A model generated the notes under the pieces. That model saw nothing but the letters and a program-made list of their open reading frames with translations. It had not been told where the DNA came from and searched no databases. Below, in pieces: positions 9,287 to 18,938 of a stretch of DNA of 64,000 nt (position 1 is the first letter of the stretch; each line of letters starts with the position of its first letter). The translations under genes and the position numbers were made by a program. Where the stretch lies: assembly GCF_000156395.1 (NCBI RefSeq), contig NZ_GG703817.1:505409-569408 (forward strand), written 5' to 3'. The DNA comes from Providencia rustigianii DSM 4541. GTDB lineage: Bacteria; Pseudomonadota; Gammaproteobacteria; Enterobacterales; Enterobacteriaceae.

Positions 9287-10696
9287 TTAAAACGTTTTAC
9301 TAAAATTAATGCCCACTTCGCTTTTATTATAGGAATAGCTTATTTTTGCACTACTATCGTTGAATTTATAATTAATATATAGCGTTGGTGTTAATGATAA
9401 AAATGTGTGACCTAATAGCGTTATTTGGCTATTTAAAGCCCATGACTCATCGTGTCGCTTTGTATTAAGTGAACTGTCGAAATCGAAAAAATTATGATTG
9501 CTGCTTATTAATTTATTGACTAACTTGTTCGTGCCAAATACATTAATTGACCCCACGGTTAACCCTGATACTTGATAGCTGTCACTTTTATATTGCTCAA
9601 TATTTTTACCACCATATAAATTTGAGAATAAACTCCATTGCGGATTAACCGAATAAATTGCCGTTATACTGTAATTAATATCATAACCTGAACGCGATTC
9701 TCGTTTTCCGAAAAAAAATTGGTTTTTATACATTATGTTAGACAGTAAATAAAGTTTACTGCTGGGAGAATATGCGCTAGTAATGCTCGCACCTACACTG
9801 TAATGGTCAAATAAATGCCCTCGCCAATTAATATCTACAATAGGTGAAAACGTGATCTTTTTATTCCCGTAAAGATACTGATAGCTTACTGATGAATAAC
9901 TTGAAAAACGCCGTTTTACTGAGCGATGAGGATATTCCCATACATTTCCACCGACACTGGCTAACAGTGAATGCCCTCGATTCTGCCAAAGGATTTTATT
10001 GGCATTTCCAGAGAAGCCATACACCAAACCGGATTTGATTTTACTACCTTGCATGCACCAGATAGCACCACATTGCTGTTCATCATTACCGTGAGCCTCC
10101 GTATAGTTAGTGTCATACTTTAAGTCAGTATTGAAATTCCCTTGCCAATGAGCGCGATTTTCTAATGCTGTAATTTCATTATCTATCTGTTTTATTCGGT
10201 CTTCAGGTAAATTTACTCGATATTTATTTTTTATCTTTTTATATAAACCTAATGCTTCACGATGATAGCTATTTTTTATATAGATATGAGCTAGCTTCAT
10301 TTCAGAGAACACTGAACTCGGGTTTTCAGTGACTATTTTTAAATAAAACTTCAGTGACAATGGGTAATCACCATTAAAATAAGCTCTTTCTGCTGAAATA
10401 TAATCCACCATACCTTTATCGTGATTTTTATCATTCAGATAGACAGGTAATAATTCATCAATTTTTTGGAATTGCTGCCGATTGACTAAATCATAAAGAA
10501 TAAAACCAAGGTCGTCGACAGTTTTATTAATTTTAAGAGGGATTATAATTGGTGATTTATTTCTTGTGTTATTTATTTCATTTAAAACTTCAATTATCTG
10601 TTCATATTGTTGATGCCCATAATTTTGTTCAGAAAATGAATTTGCAGAAAACAATAATAGAATTAATACCTCAATCTTGTTGATTATTTTTTTCAT
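9287..10696 (-). CDS. Slam (DUF560) outer-membrane translocon with N-terminal TPR
   Basis: This 469-residue protein looks like a Slam-family (surface lipoprotein assembly modulator, DUF560; type XI secretion) translocon. After a signal peptide (about 1-22) there is a helical TPR-like region (about 30-180, with FNGDYPLSLKFYLKI and EALGLYKKI), then a Tyr- and Asn-rich beta-barrel (about 190-469) ending GINFSKTF with a terminal Phe. Slams move TbpB-like lipoproteins or soluble hemophilins across the outer membrane. The ATG at 10696 is preferred because it gives a clean signal peptide; upstream in-frame starts fall in the intercistronic hairpin. Its likely client is the gene immediately upstream. 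Confidence 0.85.
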   Translation of the reverse strand: MKKIINKIEVLILLLFSANSFSEQNYGHQQYEQIIEVLNEINNTRNKSPIIIPLKINKTVDDLGFILYDLVNRQQFQKIDELLPVYLNDKNHDKGMVDYISAERAYFNGDYPLSLKFYLKIVTENPSSVFSEMKLAHIYIKNSYHREALGLYKKIKNKYRVNLPEDRIKQIDNEITALENRAHWQGNFNTDLKYDTNYTEAHGNDEQQCGAIWCMQGSKIKSGLVYGFSGNANKILWQNRGHSLLASVGGNVWEYPHRSVKRRFSSYSSVSYQYLYGNKKITFSPIVDINWRGHLFDHYSVGASITSAYSPSSKLYLLSNIMYKNQFFFGKRESRSGYDINYSITAIYSVNPQWSLFSNLYGGKNIEQYKSDSYQVSGLTVGSINVFGTNKLVNKLISSNHNFFDFDSSLNTKRHDESWALNSQITLLGHTFLSLTPTLYINYKFNDSSAKISYSYNKSEVGINFSKTF

Positions 10697-10727
10697 CTCA
10701 CTTCTCTTTTCTTTTTTCATAAAAATA

Positions 10728-10757
10728 CAGGTAGGCAAAATCACTTTTGCCTACCTG
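10728..10757 (-). terminator. Hairpin with T-run between hemophilin-like and Slam genes
   Basis: A perfect 13-bp stem (10728-10740 with 10745-10757), a 4-nt loop, and a following TATTTTTATG on the minus strand make a likely partial terminator. It would let the secreted protein be made in excess over its translocon and receptor (inference). Confidence 0.75.
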
Positions 10758-10799
10758 ATAGTCACGATATTGCTAAACAAAGATTGTTAAATAAAGAAA

Positions 10800-11552
10800 T
10801 TACTCTTCGGTTTGGCTACCAGCAAATGCAGTATCATATTGATGGTCACTATTAAACACTGCGACACCACCAACATGTTCCGCATTCTCGCCAAAGAAGC
10901 GCCCATAACTCATTCCTGAGACAGTGTCATTGGCAATTGCTGAACCCGAGAATGAACCTGCATCTTGGATTTTCCCCTCGAGAGCAATTTTTAGATCTTC
11001 GCCCTGTAATGAACCAGTGTAATCCTTATCACCAAAGTCGGCTTCAAATACACCGGCGAGCTTTTTCTCACCATCATATTGGTTGATACCAGCAATGGTA
11101 TAAGTTGCTTTACCTTCGGTAGGTACTGCCGTTGTGGCGTCTAGACCAGAGAAGAATGCCGTATGTTTAGCATCGTCTGCCGCTCCAGTTTGTGACCAAT
11201 CCCCATAATAGACTTCAGCATCCGCTACTTTAGCAAACTGAAATTTACCCATATTTGAATGACTTGATGGTCCGCCACTATTGACTATCGTTACATCTTC
11301 GTCTGTTTTTGTTCCCATCTTAGTCAGGCCTAATAATGAGATTGTTTTTCCTCCAGCAATACTGCGATGCCCAATACCTGGATCACCCACTTTTCCCCCA
11401 TGCGGACCTCGTGCAAATTCCGTTCCACCAACACGAATATCCGATCTTTCTGTTTCATACGTTTGGCTCTGCGCAGATTCTGTTGCAGCCCCAGAAAATG
11501 AAGAGATACCCGCAAATAATATAGCTGATACTAATACATTAAATTTAAACAT
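10800..11552 (-). CDS. Hemophilin-like Slam-dependent secreted protein (TbpB-type barrel)
   Basis: This 250-residue protein has a Sec signal peptide (cleavage near residue 22, SSFSGA) with no lipobox Cys, so the mature form should be soluble. The C-terminal half is a Gly-rich beta-barrel like the TbpB_B_D domain of transferrin-binding proteins and hemophilins, with the signature SGMSYGRFFGEN and GGVAVF near 208-233. The N-terminal half (about 25-120, with several His residues) would be the ligand-binding handle. With the adjacent Slam and TonB receptor genes, a heme-scavenging hemophilin is the most likely role. The mature protein has no cysteine. The ribosome site AAGGA lies 7 nt before the ATG. 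Confidence 0.8.
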   Translation of the reverse strand: MFKFNVLVSAILFAGISSFSGAATESAQSQTYETERSDIRVGGTEFARGPHGGKVGDPGIGHRSIAGGKTISLLGLTKMGTKTDEDVTIVNSGGPSSHSNMGKFQFAKVADAEVYYGDWSQTGAADDAKHTAFFSGLDATTAVPTEGKATYTIAGINQYDGEKKLAGVFEADFGDKDYTGSLQGEDLKIALEGKIQDAGSFSGSAIANDTVSGMSYGRFFGENAEHVGGVAVFNSDHQYDTAFAGSQTEE

Positions 11553-11619
11553 AATTATGTCCTTATATTAAAGATACGATGTTATTAATAAAACAATAGA
11601 ATTTTATCTTTTAGATAAA

Positions 11620-11640
11620 AATTTGTGAGTGCCACAAATT
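11620..11640 (-). repeat. Inverted repeat in the heme-operon leader
   Basis: AATTTGTG (11620-11627) and CACAAATT (11633-11640) form an 8-bp stem in the predicted 5' leader of the heme operon. A second AT-only dyad (TTTTATCT and AGATAAAA) lies just beside it at about 11602-11619. They may be leader RNA hairpins or operators. Confidence 0.45.
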
Positions 11641-11654
11641 GAAAATGAGTATAT

Positions 11655-11689
11655 GCAAATGAGTTTCATTTACAAATGACGTAGTCATA
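11655..11689 (-). promoter_or_regulatory. Candidate Fur box within the heme-operon promoter
   Basis: The 19-mer GCAAATGAGTTTCATTTAC at 11655-11673 contains the perfect dyad AAATGA-GTT-TCATTT and matches the classical 19-bp Fur consensus at 13 positions by eye. On the minus strand a possible -35 (TTGTAA) and -10 (TATACT, complement of 11649-11654) with a 16-bp spacer bracket this dyad, so bound Fur would block RNA polymerase. It lies about 100 nt upstream of the first gene. Confidence 0.6.
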
Positions 11690-11987
11690 ATTCAACTAAA
11701 AATCATTGTATTCATTGATTTATTTTTATCTTTTAAATTCAATTAATTAAATAATGGATGCATTCTATTGAACGTTAAAGGGATCTATAATCGATTAGAT
11801 TTACTTTTATTATGCTTAATTAATTTGTTTTTTAGGAAGAATTACAATGTTGATTTTAAATATCGTTTATATAAAAATAATTTTATTATAAAGTTTATTC
11901 ATATTTTGGTGGGTAAACTTATATTGAAATAAAACTTATCAAGTAGAATAAAAAAGGATGGAATAAAAATTTACTTTAAATGTCTGT
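11690..11987. other. AT-rich spacer between the heme operon and rnd
   Basis: This stretch has no credible open frame, RNA gene or repeat. It is about 80% AT and probably holds only upstream promoter DNA for the heme operon. Confidence 0.6.
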
Positions 11988-12024
11988 CAAAGGTACAAAA
12001 AATTCACTACTTTTTGTACCTTTG
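11988..12024 (-). terminator. Long hairpin downstream of rnd
   Basis: A 14-bp perfect stem (11988-12001 with 12011-12024) with a 9-nt loop lies 7 nt after the rnd stop codon. No strong T-run follows on the minus strand, so termination efficiency is uncertain, though the stem itself ends in an A/T stretch. Confidence 0.6.
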
Positions 12025-12030
12025 AGCATA

Positions 12031-13152
12031 TTAGGCTTGGCTAAGTAAGGTTGTTAGTGGGCCTTCCAGTAACTTACCTCTCCAACCCGCCAGTAATTCT
12101 GGCTCACATGATTTCTCTTTCAGCCCCCAATGAACGGCTAATAGTTGGTTAATTTGGCGACGGGAGGCTAACAGCTCAGGGTTGAATTTTTCATTTTCAG
12201 CAACCTCTTTCACTAATGCCTTAATCTCTTTAAAGATGCTTTTATATTGGCTATGTTCCGTGATATTTGCCACTGGAGCTGGATATTGGCTAGCATCCAG
12301 TTTCTTAGCATCCTCAACAATACTCAATAAACGTCGGCCGTGGCAGCGAATTTCCTGCCCTGATAGCCCCAAAGCATCCAGCTCACCCAAAGAGCTTGGT
12401 AAATAACGAGCCACTTTCCACAGATTTTCTTCTCTGACGACAAAATTAATCGCCATATCACGAGCTTTAGCTTGATCTAATCGCCACGCCGCTAATATCT
12501 GTAAGCAGGCTAATTGTTCATCACGTAATTGCCACGCATTAGTGATGTTCAAATAGGCTTTTTCCGGTTTTACCACTTTCTGACGGCGTGCTACAACACG
12601 CTGGCATTCATCTTTGGCATCATCCAGATAACCCGCTTCAGTCACTTTTTCCATTAAAATTTTGGCCAGTGGTAATAAATACAGCACGTCGGCGGTCGCA
12701 TAATCGCACTGTTTAGCGCTTAATGGGCGAGCAAGCCAATCTGTACGAGATTCACTTTTATCTAGCTCGATACCTAAATGTTCCACCACTAGTGTCGCAA
12801 ATCCACAGGATATTGGATAACCAAGAAAGGCTGCAACGATTTGAGTATCGATCATTGGCTCAGGCACACAACCAAAATCATGGATAAAAACTTCAAGATC
12901 CTCACTACCTGCATGGAGAAACTTAAGTTGATTTGGATTGGTTAACAGCGCTTTAAATGGGCTGAAGTCAGTCATTAATAAAGGGTCAATCAATGAAACC
13001 TGATTTCCATCATACAGTTGTAGCAGACCCAGCTGAGGGTAATATGTTCTTGTGCGTACAAACTCGGTATCCAGTGCTAACCATGGAGCATCACTGGCCT
13101 CTTGGCAAACCTGAGCTAATTCGCTATCTGTAGTTACTAAACGATAATTCAA
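12031..13152 (-). CDS. rnd: Ribonuclease D
   Basis: RNase D is a 3'-5' exoribonuclease that trims tRNA precursors. The 373-residue protein has the DEDD exonuclease domain, with Asp28 and Glu30 in LALDTEFVR, an Asp in HAGSEDLEVF and one in DYATADVLYL, followed by HRDC-type domains in the C-terminal half. The start codon is TTG at 13152, as in E. coli rnd where a UUG start limits synthesis; the N-terminus aligns with the E. coli protein. A weak AGAG ribosome site precedes it. It lies downstream of fadD on the same strand. Confidence 0.95.
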   Translation of the reverse strand: MNYRLVTTDSELAQVCQEASDAPWLALDTEFVRTRTYYPQLGLLQLYDGNQVSLIDPLLMTDFSPFKALLTNPNQLKFLHAGSEDLEVFIHDFGCVPEPMIDTQIVAAFLGYPISCGFATLVVEHLGIELDKSESRTDWLARPLSAKQCDYATADVLYLLPLAKILMEKVTEAGYLDDAKDECQRVVARRQKVVKPEKAYLNITNAWQLRDEQLACLQILAAWRLDQAKARDMAINFVVREENLWKVARYLPSSLGELDALGLSGQEIRCHGRRLLSIVEDAKKLDASQYPAPVANITEHSQYKSIFKEIKALVKEVAENEKFNPELLASRRQINQLLAVHWGLKEKSCEPELLAGWRGKLLEGPLTTLLSQA

Positions 13153-13202
13153 AACAAGTTTCTCTTTATTATATTTTGACTAAATATTTTTGACTGATCA
13201 CA

Positions 13203-13228
13203 GTAACGCCGGTAAAAACCGGCGTTAC
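13203..13228 (-). terminator. GC-rich hairpin between fadD and rnd
   Basis: GTAACGCCGGT (13203-13213) pairs perfectly with ACCGGCGTTAC (13218-13228) around a 4-nt A loop, 29 nt past the fadD stop. On the minus strand no T-run follows directly, so it may be a weak terminator or a 3'-end-protecting hairpin. Confidence 0.6.
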
Positions 13229-13256
13229 ACACTTTACTTTTGATACTACTCCCCCT

Positions 13257-14945
13257 TTATTCGGAGGTTTTTTCCTTCTTCTGTAGCTCTTCAGCACGTA
13301 AATCTTTACGTAAAATTTTGCCTACATTAGATTTTGGTAGCTCATCACGGAATTCGAAAATTTTTGGTACTTTATACGCCGTTAACGAACGGCGACTAAA
13401 CGTTTTTAACTCATCCGCAGTCAAGTTTGAATTCTTCGTCACAATAAATACTTTGACTGCTTCCCCGGTGCTTTCACTGGGAATACCAATGGCAGCACAC
13501 TCAATAACATCGGGATGAGCAGAAATGACATCTTCAATTTCATTAGGATAAACGTTAAAACCAGAGACTATAATCATATCTTTTTTACGATCAACAATAC
13601 GAATATAGCCTTCTGTATCTATCTCAGCGATATCCCCTGTTGCTAACCAGCCGTCCACAATGGCTTCACTCGTTGCATCAGGACGATTCCAATAGCCTTT
13701 CATTACCTGTGGACCTTTCACCCACATTTCGCCTGGCTCACCAAACGGAACTTGATGACCATGGTCATCAAGGAATTTTACGTCTGTGGATGGAACAGGT
13801 AAACCGATACTACCACTATAAGCCGTCAGATTATATGGGTTCCCTGTGACTAAAGGTGAACATTCAGTTAAACCATAACCTTCTAATAAATGACGTCCCG
13901 TTAACTCTTGCCACTTTTGCGCTACCGCTTTATGCACTGGCATGCCGCCACCGACCGAAAGTCTTAAGCGGGAAAAATCCAACTTATGGAATTCTGGATT
14001 ATGGAGCCATGCATTAAATAATGTATTTACACCCGTTATCGCGGTAAACGGATAGCGAGCAAGCTGTTTTATCGTATCCGGTACATCTCGCGGATTAGTG
14101 ATCAACAAGTTTACGCCGCCCACATTGATGAATAATAAGCAGTTAACGGTTAGTGCAAATATATGGTACAACGGCAATGCCGTCACCACAGCTTCATTTC
14201 CAAAATGTAAAACTGGTCCATATGCCGCTCTTGCTTGGGCAATATTCGCCAACATATTACGGTGAGTCAACATCGCACCTTTAGCTACACCGGTTGTTCC
14301 GCCGGTGTACTGAAGAAAAGCCAGATCGTCACCTGTAATATTCGGTTTTATATATTGCATCCGATACCCTTGATGCATGGCACGGCGAAACGAAATCGCA
14401 TCAGGTAAATTGTATTTAGGTACTAAGCGTTTCACATATTTCACCACAAAATCCACAATGGTAGCTTTTGGGCGAGAAAGTTGATCACCTAAACGGGTTA
14501 AAATAACGTGTTTAACTTTAGTGTTATAGACGATTTTTTCTAATGTCTGAGCAAAGTTAGAGACGATCACAATCGCGGTAGCCCCACTGTCATTCAGTTG
14601 GTGCTCTAACTCTCTAGGGGTATACAGAGGGTTCACATTGACGGCCACCATCCCAGCTCGCAATACGCCGAACAGGGCAATAGGATATTGCAGAAGGTTT
14701 GGCATCATTAAGGCAACTCTGTCACCTTTCTTTAGACCTAGGCCATTTTGTAGGTATGCGGCAAATGCTCGGCTTCTTTCTTCTAATTTACGATACGTCA
14801 TTACCGCGCCCATATTAATGAACGCAGGCTGATCCGCATATTGAGAAACTGCATTTTCAAGTAACTCTGCTAATGAGGCGAAGTCATCAGGGCTTATTTC
14901 TTCAGGTACATCAGCAGGATAGTTTTTTAGCCAGATTTTTTCCAA
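13257..14945 (-). CDS. fadD: Long-chain fatty acyl-CoA ligase FadD
   Basis: FadD activates imported long-chain fatty acids to acyl-CoA at the inner membrane, the first step of beta-oxidation. The 562-residue protein has the ATP/AMP signature [16 protein letters not shown] (near 215), the GYGLTE motif, and the FACS motif around [13 protein letters not shown] (near 425-440). Length equals the family norm. Translation starts at TTG (14945), as in E. coli fadD, with AGGAG 7 nt upstream. Gene order fadD-rnd is conserved. Confidence 0.97.
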   Translation of the reverse strand: MEKIWLKNYPADVPEEISPDDFASLAELLENAVSQYADQPAFINMGAVMTYRKLEERSRAFAAYLQNGLGLKKGDRVALMMPNLLQYPIALFGVLRAGMVAVNVNPLYTPRELEHQLNDSGATAIVIVSNFAQTLEKIVYNTKVKHVILTRLGDQLSRPKATIVDFVVKYVKRLVPKYNLPDAISFRRAMHQGYRMQYIKPNITGDDLAFLQYTGGTTGVAKGAMLTHRNMLANIAQARAAYGPVLHFGNEAVVTALPLYHIFALTVNCLLFINVGGVNLLITNPRDVPDTIKQLARYPFTAITGVNTLFNAWLHNPEFHKLDFSRLRLSVGGGMPVHKAVAQKWQELTGRHLLEGYGLTECSPLVTGNPYNLTAYSGSIGLPVPSTDVKFLDDHGHQVPFGEPGEMWVKGPQVMKGYWNRPDATSEAIVDGWLATGDIAEIDTEGYIRIVDRKKDMIIVSGFNVYPNEIEDVISAHPDVIECAAIGIPSESTGEAVKVFIVTKNSNLTADELKTFSRRSLTAYKVPKIFEFRDELPKSNVGKILRKDLRAEELQKKEKTSE

Positions 14946-15005
14946 AATGTTACTCCTGAATTTAGTGAGTTATTATTTTTCCACACAACCTCTTAACAAA
15001 TTATT

Positions 15006-15022
15006 AACTCATTGTACCAGTT
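15006..15022. promoter_or_regulatory. Possible FadR operator upstream of fadD
   Basis: On the minus strand this 17-mer begins AACTGGT and ends AGTT, resembling the palindromic FadR operator with a TGG-N5 core, but one half is degenerate. It lies about 65 nt upstream of the fadD start, where a FadR repressor site would be expected. This is a weak call made by eye. Confidence 0.35.
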
Positions 15023-15082
15023 TGAAAAATAAACAATGTTAAGGTTGAGAGCTCTATCACTAAATTATTTTCATTCCTTCAA

Positions 15083-15114
15083 GATAAAAATAAGGCGGAC
15101 AATGCCGCCTTATT
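15083..15114 (-). terminator. Intrinsic terminator after yeaY
   Basis: AATAAGGCGG (15089-15098) pairs perfectly with CCGCCTTATT (15105-15114), and the minus strand continues with TTTTTATC. This is a well-formed Rho-independent terminator for yeaY. Confidence 0.85.
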
Positions 15115-15227
15115 TAACTTGGTTTCAATTTATCAGATTTTAATCTGTATAAGATTTTCAGATTATACACCGCAATACAGGTTTTTTGGAGCGTTAAGCC
15201 CGTTTTTAACGCTTAAACCTCATTCAC

Positions 15228-15830
15228 TTAATCTTCTGTCAGATAAGTTTGCACCTGTGCGGGACCTGCTGGATAACCATAACCCCATCCCCAAGGATGG
15301 TTATAATAATATGGTGAACCATAGTAGCCATAACCCCATGGACCCGCAGGTGGCGGCATCATAACACTTTGAGCAAGGCTCCAGCGCTGATACCCTGTCA
15401 CATCCATCGTAACGTAGTTATAGGGTACTTCACCTATCTTGCCTGCCTGCTCTCCTGTGATCTTACCAACCACAGTTAAGTAGCGGTTATTAAAATCGCT
15501 TGGCTCAACAAAACCATTGATGTAGGCATAAATACGCCCAACAGATGGGGAGTTAAGTTCAGGAGCCGCATCATATTTATTCAGTACCATGGTCGCAATT
15601 TCGACTCGGGTTCTTTTTGGTTCATTTAAAACTGAAAGTACTTTTCCTCCCAAACGTGCTTCCTGACCAACATACATTTCAGGCGCATTCTGTATGGATT
15701 TAAGATTATCCGCTGGGTTTGGTACTGAGCCCTTAATAGATTGTGGAATGGATACACAGCCTGTCAGTGCTAATATGCCCGCAATTAAAATACTTTTAAT
15801 CACAAAGCGGTAGCTAAATTTACGTTTCAT
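15228..15830 (-). CDS. yeaY: Slp-family outer-membrane lipoprotein YeaY
   Basis: This 200-residue lipoprotein belongs to the Slp family of outer-membrane starvation-inducible lipoproteins. The signal peptide ends in the lipobox LALTGC (Cys near residue 25). The Slp core (about 28-150, with ARLGGKVLSV and YNYVTMDVTGYQRWS) is followed by an unusual tail rich in Gly, Tyr, Trp and Pro (about 158-195), which is low-complexity and surface-like. The position between fadD and tsaB matches E. coli yeaY. Function in stress is inferred from the family only. Confidence 0.9.
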   Translation of the reverse strand: MKRKFSYRFVIKSILIAGILALTGCVSIPQSIKGSVPNPADNLKSIQNAPEMYVGQEARLGGKVLSVLNEPKRTRVEIATMVLNKYDAAPELNSPSVGRIYAYINGFVEPSDFNNRYLTVVGKITGEQAGKIGEVPYNYVTMDVTGYQRWSLAQSVMMPPPAGPWGYGYYGSPYYYNHPWGWGYGYPAGPAQVQTYLTED

Positions 15831-15985
15831 TTACCACCTCCAATTAGCCATCATTATAGAGTTAGAATATGTGCTTTAAAACTGTGAATGAATAGCATCA
15901 CACGATATGTTCAGTAAATTAATATCTGGTCACATTATTAACTATAATAATAGCTTATTTGACCATCGATTCTATATCGTAGATT

Positions 15986-16023
15986 AAAAAAATGGCTATA
16001 TGATGATTATTCATATAGCCATT
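15986..16023 (-). terminator. Intrinsic terminator after tsaB
   Basis: A 13-bp perfect stem (15991-16003 with 16011-16023) precedes a T-run on the minus strand (complement of 15986-15992), 24 nt after the tsaB stop codon. Confidence 0.9.
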
Positions 16024-16046
16024 GACAAAATATTTAAGGAAAGAAA

Positions 16047-16760
16047 TTATTCCCGTCCGGGTAATTTTTTCCACGTAACTTCGTTGCGCAGATAAGTGGG
16101 CTCTACATTCTCAACTGCGGTCACTTTCCCTGCGAGCCAAAGTTGTCTTGCGATAGGCAACATATCTTGCGCATCGGGTAATGTAATTTGGCTATCGCTA
16201 ATTGCTAATGAGCCAGAAAGAAGTTCAGGGTATGCCAACCAGCCAGTACCAGCATGACACCAATTCCCCATTAATGTCGAAAATTGTGCTTTAAAATCTG
16301 CGGGCATCATTACAGCTTCAGTCTCTTCACCTAGCCAAAAGCCTTGGGCATCTCGTTGGTATTGAGCACAATAGATTTCAGACATACGAGCATCAATAGC
16401 AACAAGGATCTGCGTTTGTCCCGTTGAACGGTATGCACCTTCGGCTAACGCCATCAGTGATGAGACACCAATCATTGGCAGGTCTGCACCAAGTGCGAGT
16501 CCTTGAGCAATCCCCACGCCAATTCGTACGCCCGTAAAACTCCCCGGACCACGCCCAAAGGCTAAAGCATCTAATTGATTTAATGTGATACCCGCTTCCG
16601 CTAATACCTCTTCAACCATTGGCAATACTTTTTGAGTATGCTCTCGTGGAGAGATGGCAAAACGCGAAATAATTTCAGCGTCATGTTGCCCACCCGCACA
16701 ACACAGCGCAACGGAACAAGCTTCAGTTGCTGTATCAACAGCTAGAATATAACTCGACAT
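16047..16760 (-). CDS. tsaB: tRNA threonylcarbamoyladenosine protein TsaB
   Basis: TsaB is the non-catalytic partner of TsaD in the complex that makes t6A37 on ANN-decoding tRNAs. The 237-residue protein has the actin-like ASKHA fold signatures [15 protein letters not shown] at the N-terminus and [13 protein letters not shown] (near 69-81). Length is close to the E. coli protein (231). It has a good GGAG ribosome site. It lies between yeaY and yoaA, as in E. coli. Confidence 0.96.
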   Translation of the reverse strand: MSSYILAVDTATEACSVALCCAGGQHDAEIISRFAISPREHTQKVLPMVEEVLAEAGITLNQLDALAFGRGPGSFTGVRIGVGIAQGLALGADLPMIGVSSLMALAEGAYRSTGQTQILVAIDARMSEIYCAQYQRDAQGFWLGEETEAVMMPADFKAQFSTLMGNWCHAGTGWLAYPELLSGSLAISDSQITLPDAQDMLPIARQLWLAGKVTAVENVEPTYLRNEVTWKKLPGRE

Positions 16761-16864
16761 GCCTAAACTCCGGCAAATATTAGGTTTGTTGTTACCACCG
16801 TCTTGGCGGCAACCTGAAAGATGGGCGATATATTAGCATAAACTACCCGCCCGATCGTAGAAAA

Positions 16865-18793
16865 TTAGTCTTCTGAGTTGTGTTCAGACCGTTTTTTCTC
16901 AAGGAACTCAATGGCTTTATTTATGCTTCTTGTTCTTGGAGATGGCGGCAAGCTACGTAAAAAAACTTCACCATACGGACGGGTCACCAATCGGTTATCG
17001 CAAATCACAATAACGCCATAATCGGTGGTATCTCTAATTAAACGCCCTACACCTTGTTTCAAGGTAATCACCGCGTCAGGCAACTGCACATCTGCAAAGG
17101 GATCGCCGCCACGTAACTCACAATCTTCAATACGGGCACGTAATAAAGGGTCATCGGGGGCTGTAAAGGGTAATTTATCGATAATGACGCAACTGAGTTC
17201 ATCACCCCGGACATCAACCCCTTCCCAAAAGCTGCTTGTTGCCACTAAAACCGCATTTCCCGCAGCAATAAATTGCGCCAACAATTTATTTTTACTGCTT
17301 TCCCCTTGCATCAATACTGGCAAAGTCAAGGAAGCTTTAAACTCCTCAGCCAGCTCACGCATCATTAAATGGGAAGTACAAAGGAAAAAACAGCGACCTT
17401 TATTTTTCTCAATCAACGGTCTTAGCATCGTGGCTAATTTTTGGGCACTTCCCCGTTGATTTGGTTCAGGTAGAAAACGAGGAACACACAGTAACGTCTG
17501 GGTTTCATAATCAAACGGGCTGGCTAATAGCAATGTTTTCGCGGAGTTTAGCCCTAATCGATCGGTAAAATGACTCAGTTTTTCGTTAACAGATAATGTG
17601 GCAGACGTAAAAACCCAACTGGCAGGCGTGCCAGCAATCATTTCACTGAATTTGTCCGCAACCGTTAATGGTGTTAACGCTAATAAAAAATGGCGACCGT
17701 AGCTTTCAAACCAATAGCTATAGCCCGGTATCGTCACATCTTTCAATCGATTAAGTCGATTTCGATAAATTGTCACTCGTTCAAAGATAGAATCTAACGT
17801 TTGAGAACGACCCAATGAGGTTTTGACCACTTCATAACACAGTTCAAGGGCATCATCGAGCAAGGTTAAAGAACGCTGTACTTCAGATAATTTGAGTAAT
17901 TCGCGTAAATTACCCCGAAAACTGTTGTCCCCGAGATTCAATCGAAAATCTAACGTACTTTGGGTTAGCCTATCTGCGCTTTTTTGTAATTGCGCTTGGT
18001 CTTTTAGCTCAGTACGGTATGTCATGACCATATCGCGAGCCAAATCCAATAGCTGGCGACTGCTTAATTGTTGTCCAAAATATTGACTCGCAATATCTGG
18101 GATCTGATGGGCTTCATCGAAAATCATCACGTCGGCCTGGGGAATTAATTCACCAAAACCCGTGTCTTTTACCACTCTATCCGCCATAAATAAGTGGTGG
18201 TTAACGACAACAATATCCGCATCTAATGCTTTGCGGCGCGCTTTAAGTACAAAGCATTCTTGATAGCGCGGACAATCGCTGCCTAAACAGTTATCATTGG
18301 TGCTCGTGACTAATGGCCAAACTGGGCTATCTTCTGCAATATCATGGCAAGTGCTGACATCCCCTAATTCGGATTCAATTGACCAGCTACGCAGTCTAAC
18401 TACCGCAGTTAAAATCTCTGGTTCAAGGCTTCCTCCACCTAAAGATTGTTGGTCTAACCGTTCCAAGCATAGATAGTTTGACCGACCTTTAAGTAATGCG
18501 GTTTTACCTTGGTAGTTCATCGCATCGATGATAGACGGTAAATCACGGTGATAAAGTTGGTCTTGTAATGCTTTCGACCCCGTGGAAACAATCACTTTTT
18601 TACCACTACGCAAAGCGGGTACTAGATACGCGTATGTTTTCCCGGTTCCTGTTCCCGCTTCTGCCACCAGCACATGTTGCTGTTCAATAGACTGAGAGAC
18701 AGCCTCAGACATAGTGACCTGCGCCGCACGAGGTTGAAACCCGGGGATTGTTTTTGCTAGAAAGCCATCTGCTGAAAAGTCGTTAGACACCAC
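16865..18793 (-). CDS. yoaA: XPD/DinG-like ATP-dependent DNA helicase YoaA
   Basis: YoaA is a superfamily-2 helicase with an iron-sulfur cluster; in E. coli it works with the HolC (chi) subunit of DNA polymerase III in repair of stalled forks. Visible motifs are Walker A EAGTGTGKTYAY (near 44-55), the four-Cys cluster region around NDNCLGSDCPRYQEC, the DEAH box (DEAH in VMIFDEAHQ), and motif VI GVGRLIRD near 590. The start is one of two tandem GTG codons (18793 or 18790); the second has better spacing from AGG. Length (642) is near the E. coli value. Confidence 0.95.
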   Translation of the reverse strand: MVSNDFSADGFLAKTIPGFQPRAAQVTMSEAVSQSIEQQHVLVAEAGTGTGKTYAYLVPALRSGKKVIVSTGSKALQDQLYHRDLPSIIDAMNYQGKTALLKGRSNYLCLERLDQQSLGGGSLEPEILTAVVRLRSWSIESELGDVSTCHDIAEDSPVWPLVTSTNDNCLGSDCPRYQECFVLKARRKALDADIVVVNHHLFMADRVVKDTGFGELIPQADVMIFDEAHQIPDIASQYFGQQLSSRQLLDLARDMVMTYRTELKDQAQLQKSADRLTQSTLDFRLNLGDNSFRGNLRELLKLSEVQRSLTLLDDALELCYEVVKTSLGRSQTLDSIFERVTIYRNRLNRLKDVTIPGYSYWFESYGRHFLLALTPLTVADKFSEMIAGTPASWVFTSATLSVNEKLSHFTDRLGLNSAKTLLLASPFDYETQTLLCVPRFLPEPNQRGSAQKLATMLRPLIEKNKGRCFFLCTSHLMMRELAEEFKASLTLPVLMQGESSKNKLLAQFIAAGNAVLVATSSFWEGVDVRGDELSCVIIDKLPFTAPDDPLLRARIEDCELRGGDPFADVQLPDAVITLKQGVGRLIRDTTDYGVIVICDNRLVTRPYGEVFLRSLPPSPRTRSINKAIEFLEKKRSEHNSED

Positions 18794-18938
18794 AAACCTA
18801 CGTTGATTAATTTTGATAAAGATACTTTAACATGAGTTCTAACTGGCTGCTGCGCTAATTATACTTTCCTTAACGAACTGATTTTCATCACTGTGCCAAC
18901 CTGATATTCTTTATGCATATTGATAATAAGGAACAGTT

